Positions 1 to 10,296 of a stretch of 64,000 bases of DNA are shown in pieces. The notes beneath the pieces are model-generated. The model made no database searches and was not told the origin of the DNA. It was given only the letters and a program-made list of their open reading frames with translations. Both the position numbers and the translations under genes were made by a program. The DNA comes from Oscillospiraceae bacterium. GTDB taxonomy: Bacteria; Bacillota; Clostridia; Oscillospirales; Acutalibacteraceae. Within the stretch, counting starts at the first letter, position 1; each line of letters opens with the position of its first letter. The stretch lies in the NCBI GenBank assembly GCA_029098185.1, contig JAQXNV010000048.1, positions 40,979 to 104,978 of the forward strand, written 5' to 3'.

Positions 1-1
1 G

Positions 2-772
2 GCCCAATTTTTGCAGCAAAACGGCGCGCGTATTTATATGAAGCAAGAGGAGCGGAACACTTGTGCGATCCTCTGCACCTACTGGTGTCTGCCCCGGGAG
101 CAGGCAGAGCACCGGCTGCACACCTACGGTTTTTCCCCGGCACAAAGGGACCGTTTGCTGGAGCGTGCATTTGCGCCGGATTATCAGTACCATCGGTACA
201 ACTGGACGGATTTTCCCGTTATGGATGTGTCGGTAGGACAGCTTTTTTCCTACGGCGAATACACTTTTGAGGTAGTCCCCCTTACGGGCCATACCCGGTA
301 TCAGGTGGGACTGGTGGAGCGAGAACACAAGTGGCTGTTTTGCGGCGATACCCTCAGCCGCAACGAGGTGCTGATCATTTCTACCATGGCGCCGGGACAG
401 CAGCTTTTGGAACGCCATCTGCACACGCTGGAGCGACTGAAGCAGGACTATAACGATTTCTGGATCGTGTCGGGTCACTGCAATCCCTTTTACGGCACGG
501 AAAGATCGGTGGAGAATACGAAGCGTTATTTTGACCACATTTCCAGTCGCATACAAAAAACAGTGGAGAATCGTTCTGCGCCCATGACGCTGCAGGAGAT
601 CTCCAACGAGATTTTCCGCTATAAGGAGGGGCGCATGGTGGAGGACGAATCGCTGAAGCTTCACTTTCGCATTTCTAACGCTCTGGCTTGCCTGGAGCGG
701 CTCACTGACCAGGGCAAGCTCCAAATGGAGACAAAGGGGGATATTTGGTATTGGAAAGGCGCGTCCGGTTAA
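2..772 (+). CDS. MBL-fold metallo-hydrolase with C-terminal winged-helix-like tail (5' truncated by window edge)
   Basis: Reading frame open to the window edge; GHTRYQVGL..FCGDTL..SGHCNPF resembles metallo-beta-lactamase fold motifs. Confidence 0.7.
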   Translation, partial: AQFLQQNGARIYMKQEERNTCAILCTYWCLPREQAEHRLHTYGFSPAQRDRLLERAFAPDYQYHRYNWTDFPVMDVSVGQLFSYGEYTFEVVPLTGHTRYQVGLVEREHKWLFCGDTLSRNEVLIISTMAPGQQLLERHLHTLERLKQDYNDFWIVSGHCNPFYGTERSVENTKRYFDHISSRIQKTVENRSAPMTLQEISNEIFRYKEGRMVEDESLKLHFRISNALACLERLTDQGKLQMETKGDIWYWKGASG

Positions 773-798
773 GGGACTGTGCCGTCCGTGTTTTTTGA

Positions 799-856
799 GA
801 AAATCACCGCAGAGGAGAACCTTTTTCGGGTTTTCTTTTGCGGTGATTTCTTTTTG
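799..856 (+). terminator. Rho-independent terminator
   Basis: Inverted repeat AAATCACCGCA...TGCGGTGATTT followed by CTTTTT. Confidence 0.7.
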
Positions 857-988
857 GGAAAGGATCCATAAGAAAAAGCTATGGATTTAAATTAAACATA
901 TTTTGATATTGTATTATACAAAAATGGATAAATAAGATAAGATAAACGGTAGAACAAAGTTGATTTTGGAAAAGCAGAGGGTGATGAG

Positions 989-2629
989 TTGTTACAACCG
1001 AAGATCAATGCAGAACAAAAGGCCCGCTATTACCGTCTTGGCTACTGGACGGACAAAACACTGCGGGACTGCTGGGAGGAAGCGGCAAAAACCTACTGTG
1101 ACCGGGAATATCTCACCGACAGCCGAGGCCATCGCTGTACCTATGGCGACATTGACCGGGATGCTTCTAAGCTGGCGTCATTCCTGGTATCCCAGGGCAT
1201 CGGCAAAGGCGACATCGTCACTTGCCAGATCCCGGTCTGGAGCGAATTTGCCGTGGTGGCTATGGCTTGTTTTAAAGTAGGTGCCGTGGTCAATCCCTTG
1301 TCTGTCACCCACGAAGCGCGGGATCTGCGGTACTTTTTGCAGTTGCATCGGCCGTCGCTGTTTGTTTGTCCCACCTTTTTTCGGGGACGGGATTTTGAGC
1401 AGCAGATCATCTCCATAAAAGCGGAGCTGCCCCCATCTATGGGCCTGTTGCTGTTAGATTGTGAAAAGCCGAAGCAGAGCGATGCGCCAACGCTTTGCGA
1501 GGTGCTGGAAACGTTCTCGCCTTTAGAAACATTGCCCGAGCAGGGCAGTGCCGATGACGTAGCGGTCCTGCTGTGTACATCCGGTTCTACCGGCGCTTCT
1601 AAAGGCGCCATGCTGACCCATAACAACATTATCTTTGCGGAGCGGGAATTTAACCGGGAACTGCGCCTGACAAAGGATGACGTCATGTTCATGCCGTCGC
1701 CGCTGAACCATGCTACCGGGTTTCAGCACGGCCTTATCGCCGCTATGCTGATGGGTTCCCGGGTAGTGTTGCAGCAGCGATTCATCGTAGAAGAAGCTAT
1801 CGACTTGATGAATCAGGAAAAATGTACCTACTCCATGGGCGCCACCACATTTATCTACGATATTCTCCGTACATTAGAACAGACCGGTAAGACGCTGGAA
1901 CATCTTCGTTTTTATTTGTGCGGCGGCGCGCCGGTGCCGGGCTGTATGGTGCAGCGTGCCTGGACGTACGGCATTAAGCTGTGTGAGGTCTATGGCTCTA
2001 CGGAAAGCACACCCCATGTCTTTGTGCCGCCAGAGCAGGCCCTCGCCTTAAACGGAACTGTCTCTGGCCGGCCGGTCCACGGCGTAGAGGTGAAGGTCCT
2101 CGGCCCGGACGGAAGGGAAGTGCCACCGGGACAGGAGGGCGAAGAGTGTTCCCGAGGGCCCAATGTGTTTGTGGGCTATACGAATGGAGACCCGTCAGCC
2201 TGCACGCTGGATGATGACGGCTGGTTCCACAGCGGCGATCTGTGCGTCAAAGATGAGCGGGGCTACCTGCGCATCACCGGGCGGATCAAAGACATCATCA
2301 TCCGTGGCGGGGAAAATCTCAACGCCAACCAGTTAGATGAAAATCTGTCCCTTTGCCCGGAGATCGAGGAGCACGCTGTCGTCGGTATGCCCGATGACCG
2401 GCTGGGGGAACGCATCTGCGCCTATGTGACGCTAAAGCCAGGCGTGACCGGGTTCAGCCATCAGGCGCTTCTTGACCGGCTGCGGAAAGAGGAGATTCCC
2501 AAATGGCAGTGGCCGGAGCGGCTGGAGATCGTGGATGCTTTGCCGAAAACCGATTCCGGCAAGATCAAGAAATATGTGTTAAAACAGCAGATCGCATCGC
2601 AATTAAAAGCGGAAAAGCAACTATCCTAA
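989..2629 (+). CDS. AMP-dependent acyl-CoA synthetase/ligase
   Basis: LLCTSGSTGASKGAMLTHNN, YGSTEST, GRIKDIIIRGGENL motifs; TTG start with upstream AGAGGG. Confidence 0.88.
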   Translation: MLQPKINAEQKARYYRLGYWTDKTLRDCWEEAAKTYCDREYLTDSRGHRCTYGDIDRDASKLASFLVSQGIGKGDIVTCQIPVWSEFAVVAMACFKVGAVVNPLSVTHEARDLRYFLQLHRPSLFVCPTFFRGRDFEQQIISIKAELPPSMGLLLLDCEKPKQSDAPTLCEVLETFSPLETLPEQGSADDVAVLLCTSGSTGASKGAMLTHNNIIFAEREFNRELRLTKDDVMFMPSPLNHATGFQHGLIAAMLMGSRVVLQQRFIVEEAIDLMNQEKCTYSMGATTFIYDILRTLEQTGKTLEHLRFYLCGGAPVPGCMVQRAWTYGIKLCEVYGSTESTPHVFVPPEQALALNGTVSGRPVHGVEVKVLGPDGREVPPGQEGEECSRGPNVFVGYTNGDPSACTLDDDGWFHSGDLCVKDERGYLRITGRIKDIIIRGGENLNANQLDENLSLCPEIEEHAVVGMPDDRLGERICAYVTLKPGVTGFSHQALLDRLRKEEIPKWQWPERLEIVDALPKTDSGKIKKYVLKQQIASQLKAEKQLS

Positions 2630-2658
2630 ATTCAAAAAAACAACCAGGAGGATCGACC

Positions 2659-3834
2659 ATGAGTAAGTTATCCAAGGCGGAATTTGCCGCCTATTTAAAG
2701 CAGATTCGGGCACTGGCCGAAGGCCCACTGGAAGAGCTGCAAAAGGAAGTGGAAGTCACCAATGAATTCCCGCCGGAATTTTACGAGCTGGCCAAAGAAA
2801 ACGACCTGTATCGCTGTGCCCTGCCGGAAAAATACGGCGGATACGGTCTCAGCGAGCTGGAAATTTTACAGGTGCAGGAGGAGTTCAGCCGTGGCCCAGG
2901 GGGAATGCGGATGCACCTTCACTACGCCATGGATTTAAACTGGCGGATCCTCGACGAATTTGGCAGTCAGGAACTGAAGGACCGCTACATGGACAAATTT
3001 CAGGATAAGTCTATCTTTACCTGTTTTGCCCTGACAGAGGAAAGCGGCGGCAGCGGTATGGATCTGCACACCACAGCGGAAAAAGACGGCGACTACTATA
3101 TCCTGAACGGCGAAAAAACGCTGATCTCTCACACGGATTGCTGTGAGTTTGCCTATGTGTTTGCCGTGACCAATCCGGAGGGCAGCAAGGAGGAGCGGCT
3201 GTCGGCGTTCTTTGTGCCGGTAGATTTGCCGGGCTACGAGACGATCCCCATGCCGCACCTTATGGGTTGCCGCGGCGCCGGCCATGCCAAGCTGAAGTTC
3301 ACCGATCTCCGCTTGCCCAAGGAATATCTTCTGGGCAAGGAGGGCGACGGCCTCAAGATCTCCATGCACTCGCTGGCCATTTCCCGGGCACACATTGCCG
3401 TCAGCAATTTGGGCATGGCCCAGCGGATGATGGAGATGTCCATCGCCCGGGCCAAGGATCGTGTGACCTTTGGAAAGCCTTTGAGCAAGCGCCAGATGAT
3501 CCAGAGCTATATTGCGGAGATGGGTACCTATATTCATGCTCTGCGCACGATGGTCTACGACTTTGGAAAAGATTTTGACGCAGGGAAAGACCCGACGACA
3601 AAAGCGTCTATGGCCAAGTATTTCAGCATTGAGACGGTTCGGTTGGTGTCCGACTATATGCTGTTGATCTTTGGCGGTATCGGGTATTTTGAGGAATGTG
3701 CATACGGCCCGGTAGAGCGGATGTATCGTGACTGCCGTGCCATGTGGCTGGAGGAAGGCCCGCCGACAGTCCAACTGCAAACGGCCTCTCGTGGATTGAT
3801 CGCCACCGGCGGCCAGCTAGAGTATATCCTGTAA
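2659..3834 (+). CDS. acyl-CoA dehydrogenase
   Basis: CFALTEESGGSG, RVTFGKPLSKRQ, GGIGYFEECAYGPVERMYRDCR motifs; AGGAGG RBS. Confidence 0.9.
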   Translation: MSKLSKAEFAAYLKQIRALAEGPLEELQKEVEVTNEFPPEFYELAKENDLYRCALPEKYGGYGLSELEILQVQEEFSRGPGGMRMHLHYAMDLNWRILDEFGSQELKDRYMDKFQDKSIFTCFALTEESGGSGMDLHTTAEKDGDYYILNGEKTLISHTDCCEFAYVFAVTNPEGSKEERLSAFFVPVDLPGYETIPMPHLMGCRGAGHAKLKFTDLRLPKEYLLGKEGDGLKISMHSLAISRAHIAVSNLGMAQRMMEMSIARAKDRVTFGKPLSKRQMIQSYIAEMGTYIHALRTMVYDFGKDFDAGKDPTTKASMAKYFSIETVRLVSDYMLLIFGGIGYFEECAYGPVERMYRDCRAMWLEEGPPTVQLQTASRGLIATGGQLEYIL

Positions 3835-3856
3835 AGGGAGATCCGGAAAGAAAAAA

Positions 3857-3891
3857 GCGCCTGTCAGAAAATGACGGGCGCATTTTTGTGG
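3857..3891 (+). terminator. Rho-independent terminator after acyl-CoA dehydrogenase
   Basis: GCGCCTGTCA GAAAA TGACGGGCGC ATTTTTG. Confidence 0.75.
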
Positions 3892-3946
3892 GAAAAAGAA
3901 ACGTTGCAAAAACGAAAAAGACCACCGAATTTCGGTGGCCTTTGTT

Positions 3947-4032
3947 TGGCGGAGAGGATGCGACTCGAACGCACAATGCCTTGCGGCACACCACATTTCC
4001 AATGTGGCTCCTTACCATTAGAATACCTCTCC
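3947..4032 (-). tRNA. tRNA-Ser (anticodon GGA), CCA encoded
   Basis: Acceptor GGAGAGG/CCTCTCC plus GCCA, anticodon arm CCACATTGGAAATGTGG, long class II variable arm. Confidence 0.93.
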
Positions 4033-4410
4033 AAATGGTAATTACAACCTTGTCGCGACGACTTTTATATTATAGCGCAGCTTTTTGAAAAAAGCAAGTG
4101 TTTTTTGAAAAAAATTTAATTTTTTTGCAAAAGAGATAAAAAGGGGTAGAAAAACCAATTCTAGATAGGGTGAGAAACGGGGGATAAAGCGCACAGATAC
4201 AGGGCGTAAGAATAGAATAAAATGAATGCGTTTTGGGTAGCAGGTTCATTTTCGTTCAAACTTTGCTAAAATTTCCCGATGATTTCTGGAAGATTGTGAG
4301 ATTTTTTTGCAAGAAAATAAAATCGACTTGCATTTTTTGTCGAATTATATTACTATAATAACGGTTATTACAGATGAAAAGCAATTTTCACTTGAAGGGG
4401 AGACGCGATC

Positions 4411-5694
4411 ATGATGACTGAGTATCAATCTTTATCCAAGGAAGAACTATCTGCGCTGAAGGGAGAGCTGGAGGAGCAATACCGGGAATTTCAAGCCCTG
4501 GACCTGAATTTGAACATGGCCCGCGGCAAGCCCAGCACCGACCAGTTGGATCTTTCTCTCGAGATGCTGGACGGCCTCAATTCGGAGAGCTGTTTCTTTT
4601 CCAGCACAGGCGACGACTGCCGGAACTATGGTCTGGTAGACGGTCTGCCGGAGATGCGGGCCTTTTTTGGGGAGCTGCTGGATGTTCCGGCGGAAAATGT
4701 CATCGTGGGCGGCAATTCCAGCCTGAACATGATGTTTGATGCCATTTCCTGCGCGTATATTTCCGGATTTGACGGCTGTGCGCCCTGGGGCAAGCAGGAA
4801 AAGGTCAAGTTCCTTTGCCCGGTGCCTGGCTACGACCGCCATTTCGCTATCTGTGAATATTTCGGCATCGAGATGATCCCGGTCCCGCTGACAGAGACCG
4901 GTCCGGATATGGACATGGTAGAAAAGCTGGTGTCGGAGGACGAGTCCATCAAGGGCATCTGGTGTGTGCCAAAGTACTCTAACCCCTCCGGCGTGACCTA
5001 TTCCGATGAGACGGTCCGCCGCTTTGCCGCTTTGCGCCCGGCAGCACCGGACTTTAAGATCTTCTGGGACAACGCTTACTGCATTCACGAGCTGACCGAT
5101 ACGCCAGAAGTTCTGCTCAATCTCTTTGAGGAATGCAAAAAGCAGGGCAGTGAAAATATGGTCATTACGTTCTGCTCTACTTCAAAGATCACTTTCCCAG
5201 GCTCAGGCGTGGCGGCTATGGCCTCTGGCGAAAAGACCCTGGCTACTTACCGCCGTCACCTGTCTTACCAGACCATCGGCCCGGACAAGATCAATCAGCT
5301 CCGCCACATCCGCTTCTTTAAGCACGTTGAGGGCCTGAAGGAACACATGGAGAAGCATCGCGCCATTTTGCAGCCGCGCTTTGCCAGCGTTCTTAACGCT
5401 TTGGAAAAGGAACTGAGCGGTTTGGGCATCGCCCAGTGGAGCCATCCGAAGGGCGGCTATTTTGTGTCTGTCGATGTGCTGCCAGGCTGCGCAAAGCGGG
5501 TCGTCCAGCTCTGTAAGGAGGGCGGCGTCACCCTTACCGGCGCCGGCGCTACTTTCCCTTACAAGAAGGATCCCAATGACACGAACATCCGTTTGGCGCC
5601 ATCGTTCCCGCCGGTCATCGAGCTGAAGCAGGCCATGAACCTGTTCTGCATCTGCGTCAAGCTGGCAGCGGCAGAAAAGCTGCTGGGCGAATAA
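4411..5694 (+). CDS. PLP-dependent aminotransferase class I/II (aspartate aminotransferase-like)
   Basis: NLNMARGKPS, CVPKYSNPSG, STSKITFPGSGVA (PLP lysine) motifs. Confidence 0.85.
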   Translation: MMTEYQSLSKEELSALKGELEEQYREFQALDLNLNMARGKPSTDQLDLSLEMLDGLNSESCFFSSTGDDCRNYGLVDGLPEMRAFFGELLDVPAENVIVGGNSSLNMMFDAISCAYISGFDGCAPWGKQEKVKFLCPVPGYDRHFAICEYFGIEMIPVPLTETGPDMDMVEKLVSEDESIKGIWCVPKYSNPSGVTYSDETVRRFAALRPAAPDFKIFWDNAYCIHELTDTPEVLLNLFEECKKQGSENMVITFCSTSKITFPGSGVAAMASGEKTLATYRRHLSYQTIGPDKINQLRHIRFFKHVEGLKEHMEKHRAILQPRFASVLNALEKELSGLGIAQWSHPKGGYFVSVDVLPGCAKRVVQLCKEGGVTLTGAGATFPYKKDPNDTNIRLAPSFPPVIELKQAMNLFCICVKLAAAEKLLGE

Positions 5695-5710
5695 CGTTTG
5701 AACCGATCTG

Positions 5711-5742
5711 GCCATCGCTTTCGGGCGGTGGCTTTTGTTTTG
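5711..5742 (+). terminator. Rho-independent terminator
   Basis: GCCATCGC TTTCGG GCGGTGGC TTTTGTTTT. Confidence 0.75.
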
Positions 5743-5891
5743 CCGTGTAACTTGGTCACGGTGAGAAAAAGAAACTGGGCCGGATCGGTGCATTTTCTTT
5801 TTCTTTGTGCTATAATGAAAGAAAACCCAAGGATGTGGCCCGTTACGGGGGATCCCAAAGCGGCGGCCGCAAGAGAAAGGAGGCGCTTTTT

Positions 5892-6725
5892 GTGGGAGCG
5901 GATCTGCATTGTCATTCCCGGTATTCGGACAGTTCTGTCCCCGTAGAGGACGTAGTCTTGATGGCAAAGCTCCATCAGGTGGAAGCCATAGCCATCACCG
6001 ACCACGATACCCTGGCTGGTCAGGAGGAAGCAAAGCATTATGGAGCGCAATACGGTGTAGAGATCGTGCCGGGACTGGAGATCTCCGGCTATGACTATAA
6101 GCGAAAGCAAAAGGCCCATATCCTGTGCTATTACCCAAAGCGTCCAGAAGCGCTGACGCCGATCTGTCAAACGATCTGGAAGAATCGGGATACCGCCACC
6201 CGGGAGATGATCCACCTGGTCATGGCCCATTATCCCATCACGGAAGAAATGGTGGAGCGCCGGGCCAAGGACAGCGTCAGCATTTATAAACAGCACATCA
6301 TGCACACCCTCATTGATGCCGGATATTCCCGCCATTTTTTTGGCAAGGTGAACCAGTCTTTGTTTTCCCATCGGAACGGCCTTGCTCATCTGGACATCAT
6401 TTACCCGGATGTTTATGATGTGTTGGAAGCGGTTCGGGCAGCCCGGGGCGTAGCGGTCATGGCCCATCCCGGAGAGAGCCGGGAAAAGGGACTATTGGAA
6501 GAACTGTCCCAGGCGGGACTGCTGGATGGCGTAGAGCTGTACTGTCCCAAAAACGACGAAGCAGAGCGGGCAAGAGTACAGGCCATTGCCGACCGGTATG
6601 GTCTGGTGACCACTGGTGGCACCGATTTTCACGGGATGTATTCTTCCCGTTGTCACAGCGTGGGGACTTTTACGGCGACAACAGCGATGCTGGAGCGCCT
6701 AAAGGACTGCGCGTCGAAAAAATAA
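5892..6725 (+). CDS. PHP-domain phosphoesterase
   Basis: ADLHCHSRYSD, AITDHDT, GVAVMAHPGE, TGGTDFHG motifs; GTG start behind AAAGGAGG. Confidence 0.88.
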   Translation: MGADLHCHSRYSDSSVPVEDVVLMAKLHQVEAIAITDHDTLAGQEEAKHYGAQYGVEIVPGLEISGYDYKRKQKAHILCYYPKRPEALTPICQTIWKNRDTATREMIHLVMAHYPITEEMVERRAKDSVSIYKQHIMHTLIDAGYSRHFFGKVNQSLFSHRNGLAHLDIIYPDVYDVLEAVRAARGVAVMAHPGESREKGLLEELSQAGLLDGVELYCPKNDEAERARVQAIADRYGLVTTGGTDFHGMYSSRCHSVGTFTATTAMLERLKDCASKK

Positions 6726-6744
6726 TCGAGAGAGGAACGAAGCT

Positions 6745-7005
6745 ATGGAATATCGTTTTCACACCAAGGGGATCTGCCCCAAGGAGATCGTCATCGAGTA
6801 CACCGGTGACACCGTGGATGCCGTGCATTTTTGCGGCGGCTGCAATGGTAATGGCAAGGGCATCGGCGCCCTGACTGCCGGCATGAAGATGGATGATGTG
6901 ATCGCCCGCTGTGAGGGGATCACCTGCGGCATGAAAAAGACATCTTGTCCGGATCAGCTTGCCAGAGCGCTGCGGGAGATCCAGTGCCAGCAAGCCGGAG
7001 AATAA
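6745..7005 (+). CDS. TSCPD domain-containing small protein
   Basis: CxGGCNGNGKGI...GITCGMKKTSCPDQLA. Confidence 0.85.
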   Translation: MEYRFHTKGICPKEIVIEYTGDTVDAVHFCGGCNGNGKGIGALTAGMKMDDVIARCEGITCGMKKTSCPDQLARALREIQCQQAGE

Positions 7006-7011
7006 ACGGAA

Positions 7012-7052
7012 AAAGACACGATGCGAAGAAAAAACGCACCGTGTCTTTTTTT
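7012..7052. terminator. bidirectional terminator hairpin
   Basis: AAAGACACGaTGCG...CGCACCGTGTCTTTTTTTG. Confidence 0.7.
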
Positions 7053-7054
7053 GT

Positions 7055-7282
7055 TTATTCAAAAGACGATAGAGAGAAATCCTCGTCGCTGTACTGCTGC
7101 AGCGGCGGCAGGGCCTTTGGTTTTCGCAGCAGAGGATCATAGGAGAAGCGCCGGCAGTGGTCCCGGCCCTCACGAGCGTGGGGACAAGTCGGGGACAGTT
7201 CCGGCGTTTCGTTGTGGCGGCAAATGGAACAGGACGGCGTGATCGTGTTGCCGAACAGTTTTTTGCCAAATCGCTTTTTCAT
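7055..7282 (-). CDS. small four-Cys conserved protein (CSICRHNE...CPHAREGRDHCRRFSYDPLLRKP)
   Basis: Good RBS (GGAGGTGGAACGCC ATG); C-terminal CxxFxYDPLxRxP pattern recalled from short clostridial proteins. Confidence 0.7.
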   Translation of the reverse strand: MKKRFGKKLFGNTITPSCSICRHNETPELSPTCPHAREGRDHCRRFSYDPLLRKPKALPPLQQYSDEDFSLSSFE

Positions 7283-7339
7283 GGCGTTCCACCTCCTGTG
7301 CTCCAAACTGGGGCGATCCTGTGTTTTTAGTATAGCACA

Positions 7340-8503
7340 CTATCGGATTTTTGCAAGACCGGGACGCTTTTTGCACAGCAGAAAAACGATGCAGAGCAGC
7401 AGCAGGGTAACGCCGCAGATCCCTGTAGTCAGCGGCGTTGTGCCGCCGGCAGAAAATGCACTGGACAGAGGCTCTGTTGTGGAGTGAAAAACGCTGGTTA
7501 TCTGGTCTGGCGTGTAGAAAAACCGGCGCAGCGGCAAAAACAGCAGCAGCGATACCCCACCGTGCAGCAGACGGGACAGCAGGAGCTTTATTTTGGAAAT
7601 ACCCAAAGGCGTTGTGGCGGCGGTGATCTGTCCCAGAACGCACAATCCTCCGGCGGCGGTGAAAAAGAGCAGGAGCGCTGGGGAAATGCCAACAGAACCG
7701 GCAAAGTTCACTCCGGAGGTGATCTCCCAGCAAAGGGGAAAGAGGACTGTGGCAGCCGGCGCCGGAACGGACAGCTTTTGCAGCATTTCCGCGATCCAGG
7801 ACAAGATACCGCTGCTGTAAAGAGGCTCCAGCATGGCAGTGAACAGCATGACAAAGCTGCATAGATTTAAAGCGCCTCTGGCCCCGTCATCGGCCGCTTG
7901 TACCAGCGCTTCGGCAAAGGGCTTTTTGGGGGATCCTCTGTTTTGTTGTGCGAGCGTAGGCTCTTTTCGCCATCGGCTGACTATGCCACTCACGATGCCG
8001 ATGAGCAGTAGGGCCCCTGTCTGACAGATAAAGAGCAGCAGTCCAAAGGAAGCGCTGCCGTATATCCCCATGCCGACAACAGAGATCAAAAAGGACGGCC
8101 CACCATTGATGCAGAACCACAGCATCCGTTCTCCCTGCTGCCGGGTGATGCTGCCGTGCTGGTATAGGGAAACGATCCCTCTGGCCCCGGTGGGATAGCC
8201 GCCCAGCCAGCCCAGCAAAATAACGCTGCCGCAGCAGCCGGGCAGGTGGAACAGCAGCTTTGTAATGGGTTGCAGCAGCTTTCCCAGCAGTCGGGAAACG
8301 CCGGAATAGACGCAGAAAGACGACAGTACAACAAAGGGAAAGGTGGAGGGGATCAGGGTGTAAAGGCACAGCGATAACCCGGAGGATACGCCGCCGGCTG
8401 TTTGTTGGGGAAAGCAAAGGAATCCCGCGCCGAAAAAGAGGACAGCGGCGCAGAGCAGAGAAAAATAAAGTAGTTGCCCAGTGGAAAAACGGCGCTGGAT
8501 CAT
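7340..8503 (-). CDS. ylbJ: sporulation integral membrane protein YlbJ-like (nucleoside recognition/GATE domain)
   Basis: Multiple TM segments, LLGWLGGYPTGARGI motif; RBS GGAGGTGACAACC ATG. Confidence 0.8.
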   Translation of the reverse strand: MIQRRFSTGQLLYFSLLCAAVLFFGAGFLCFPQQTAGGVSSGLSLCLYTLIPSTFPFVVLSSFCVYSGVSRLLGKLLQPITKLLFHLPGCCGSVILLGWLGGYPTGARGIVSLYQHGSITRQQGERMLWFCINGGPSFLISVVGMGIYGSASFGLLLFICQTGALLLIGIVSGIVSRWRKEPTLAQQNRGSPKKPFAEALVQAADDGARGALNLCSFVMLFTAMLEPLYSSGILSWIAEMLQKLSVPAPAATVLFPLCWEITSGVNFAGSVGISPALLLFFTAAGGLCVLGQITAATTPLGISKIKLLLSRLLHGGVSLLLFLPLRRFFYTPDQITSVFHSTTEPLSSAFSAGGTTPLTTGICGVTLLLLCIVFLLCKKRPGLAKIR

Positions 8504-8609
8504 GGTTGTCACCTCCGGTTTTGGTTTCATGTATATTCGCTGTCGGTGATTTTTATATCCCTGTTCGCATAAACTGTCGGTGAGAATCTACGGAGAACGG
8601 AGGAATGCT

Positions 8610-8906
8610 ATGGATCGGAAAGACAAGAGCTGTGGCCAAAAGGTAACGGGATTACAGCGATTGGCAGGTCTGCTGGAGGTACCGTCCTCATCCATTGCCA
8701 ACGTGACCCATATGGAGCTGGAGGGCAACACCCAGGTGCGCATTGAAAACAGCGGCACGATTTTAGATTACAGTCCCACCGAGATCCGCATCAAGACAGG
8801 AAAAATCATCACCCAGTTTACGGGGCGGGATCTGATGCTGAAAAGTCTTTCTGCCGATGCCATGGAGATACACGGCTTTTTGACCGAGATCCGGTTTCTC
8901 CTGTAG
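8610..8906 (+). CDS. yqfC: YqfC/YabP family sporulation protein
   Basis: Size and position directly upstream of yqfD; YabP-like sequence. Confidence 0.8.
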   Translation: MDRKDKSCGQKVTGLQRLAGLLEVPSSSIANVTHMELEGNTQVRIENSGTILDYSPTEIRIKTGKIITQFTGRDLMLKSLSADAMEIHGFLTEIRFLL

Positions 8907-8933
8907 CGATAGAACAAGGAAGAAGGGAACGCC

Positions 8934-10169
8934 ATGCTGGTTTTGCGCATCATCCGTTGGTGCATCGGCTACGTCCGGTTTGAGATCAACGGCGGGGAAG
9001 CTTACCGTTTTTTTACATCGTCATCGTCCAGAGGGTTTGTGCTCTGGCAAATGGAGCGGAAAGGAGATACCTGCTGTACCGCCTGCATCTCCGCCCGCCA
9101 TTACGGAGAATTGCGTCAGATCGCCAGAAAGCGGCGCCTGCGATTGCGGATCCTGGAGCGGCACGGATTGCCGTTTTTGCTGCGAAAGTGGAAGGATCGG
9201 GGAAAGCACGGCCTTTTTCTGGGGACCATTGGCGCAGTGATCCTCCTGTGCGTCCTTTCCACAAGAGTCTGGGTCGTATCGGTCACAGGCAATACCTCGC
9301 TGTCGGCAGAGGAGATCCGGCAATCGGCAGCGGAATTTGGCCTTTCCATCGGCGTGGGGACAAACAGCTACAATGCGGCTTCTGTCGAAAATCAGTTGAT
9401 GCTGCGGTATCCGCAGATCAGTTGGGTAACGGTCAACGATTGGGGGAATACTGTAACGATCGATGTGCGGGAAGGGGACAAACGGCCCCAGGTGGAGGAT
9501 AATAGCGAGACCGGCAACGTGACAGCCGCAAGGAGCGGGCAGATCCTGGCTATGGATGTGTACCACGGCCAGTCCCAGGTGAAGATCGGTGACGGTGTAG
9601 CGCCGGGACAATTGCTGGTCAGCGGCATCTGGGAGCATGAAAACGGCAATGTGACCTTTACCAAAGCCTCAGCAAAGATCATCGCCCGGACCCACCGGCA
9701 GTTTACGGTGGACATTCCCAAGGCGGAAACACTGCGGGAATCCACCGGCGAAACGGTAACACGGCGGGGACTGCGGGTGTTTGGCCTGACTATCCCCCTG
9801 ACGCTGAAGGGTACGCCGCAGGGACTATATCAGCATCAGAGCAGCGGGGAGAGCCTTACGATCAATGGCGTAGAGCTGCCCCTGACGCTCTTTTCAGAAA
9901 CGTATATTGGAGAGCGGGAATATACTGTGCCCGTTTCTAAGGAAGAAGCCCTGGAGCGGGGACAGGAGGCCCTTAAAAAGGAGCAGGCACAGGCGCTGGG
10001 CGAGGACGGCGCAGTGTTGTCGGAGGAGGTGACGGTGACGGAGGAGGACGATGGGTATCGGGTCACCAGCGATTGCCTTTGCCGGGAGGACATTGCTTTG
10101 GAACAGCCATATTTTGTCGAACTGGAGCCGCAAGAGACGCCAGATGAGACGGAATCGGAAACAGATTGA
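8934..10169 (+). CDS. yqfD: sporulation protein YqfD
   Basis: RFEINGGEAYRFF start, single TM, position in yqfC-yqfD-phoH cluster. Confidence 0.85.
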   Translation: MLVLRIIRWCIGYVRFEINGGEAYRFFTSSSSRGFVLWQMERKGDTCCTACISARHYGELRQIARKRRLRLRILERHGLPFLLRKWKDRGKHGLFLGTIGAVILLCVLSTRVWVVSVTGNTSLSAEEIRQSAAEFGLSIGVGTNSYNAASVENQLMLRYPQISWVTVNDWGNTVTIDVREGDKRPQVEDNSETGNVTAARSGQILAMDVYHGQSQVKIGDGVAPGQLLVSGIWEHENGNVTFTKASAKIIARTHRQFTVDIPKAETLRESTGETVTRRGLRVFGLTIPLTLKGTPQGLYQHQSSGESLTINGVELPLTLFSETYIGEREYTVPVSKEEALERGQEALKKEQAQALGEDGAVLSEEVTVTEEDDGYRVTSDCLCREDIALEQPYFVELEPQETPDETESETD

Positions 10170-10296
10170 GAAATTTCTGCGTTATTAAACAAAAAGAATG
10201 GTGACTTTTCGTTAAAAATATGTTATACTACTGACAGATTCATCAATATTCCGCGGGGATTCTTGATGAACCATAGGTTTTTAGAAAGGTGATGTG

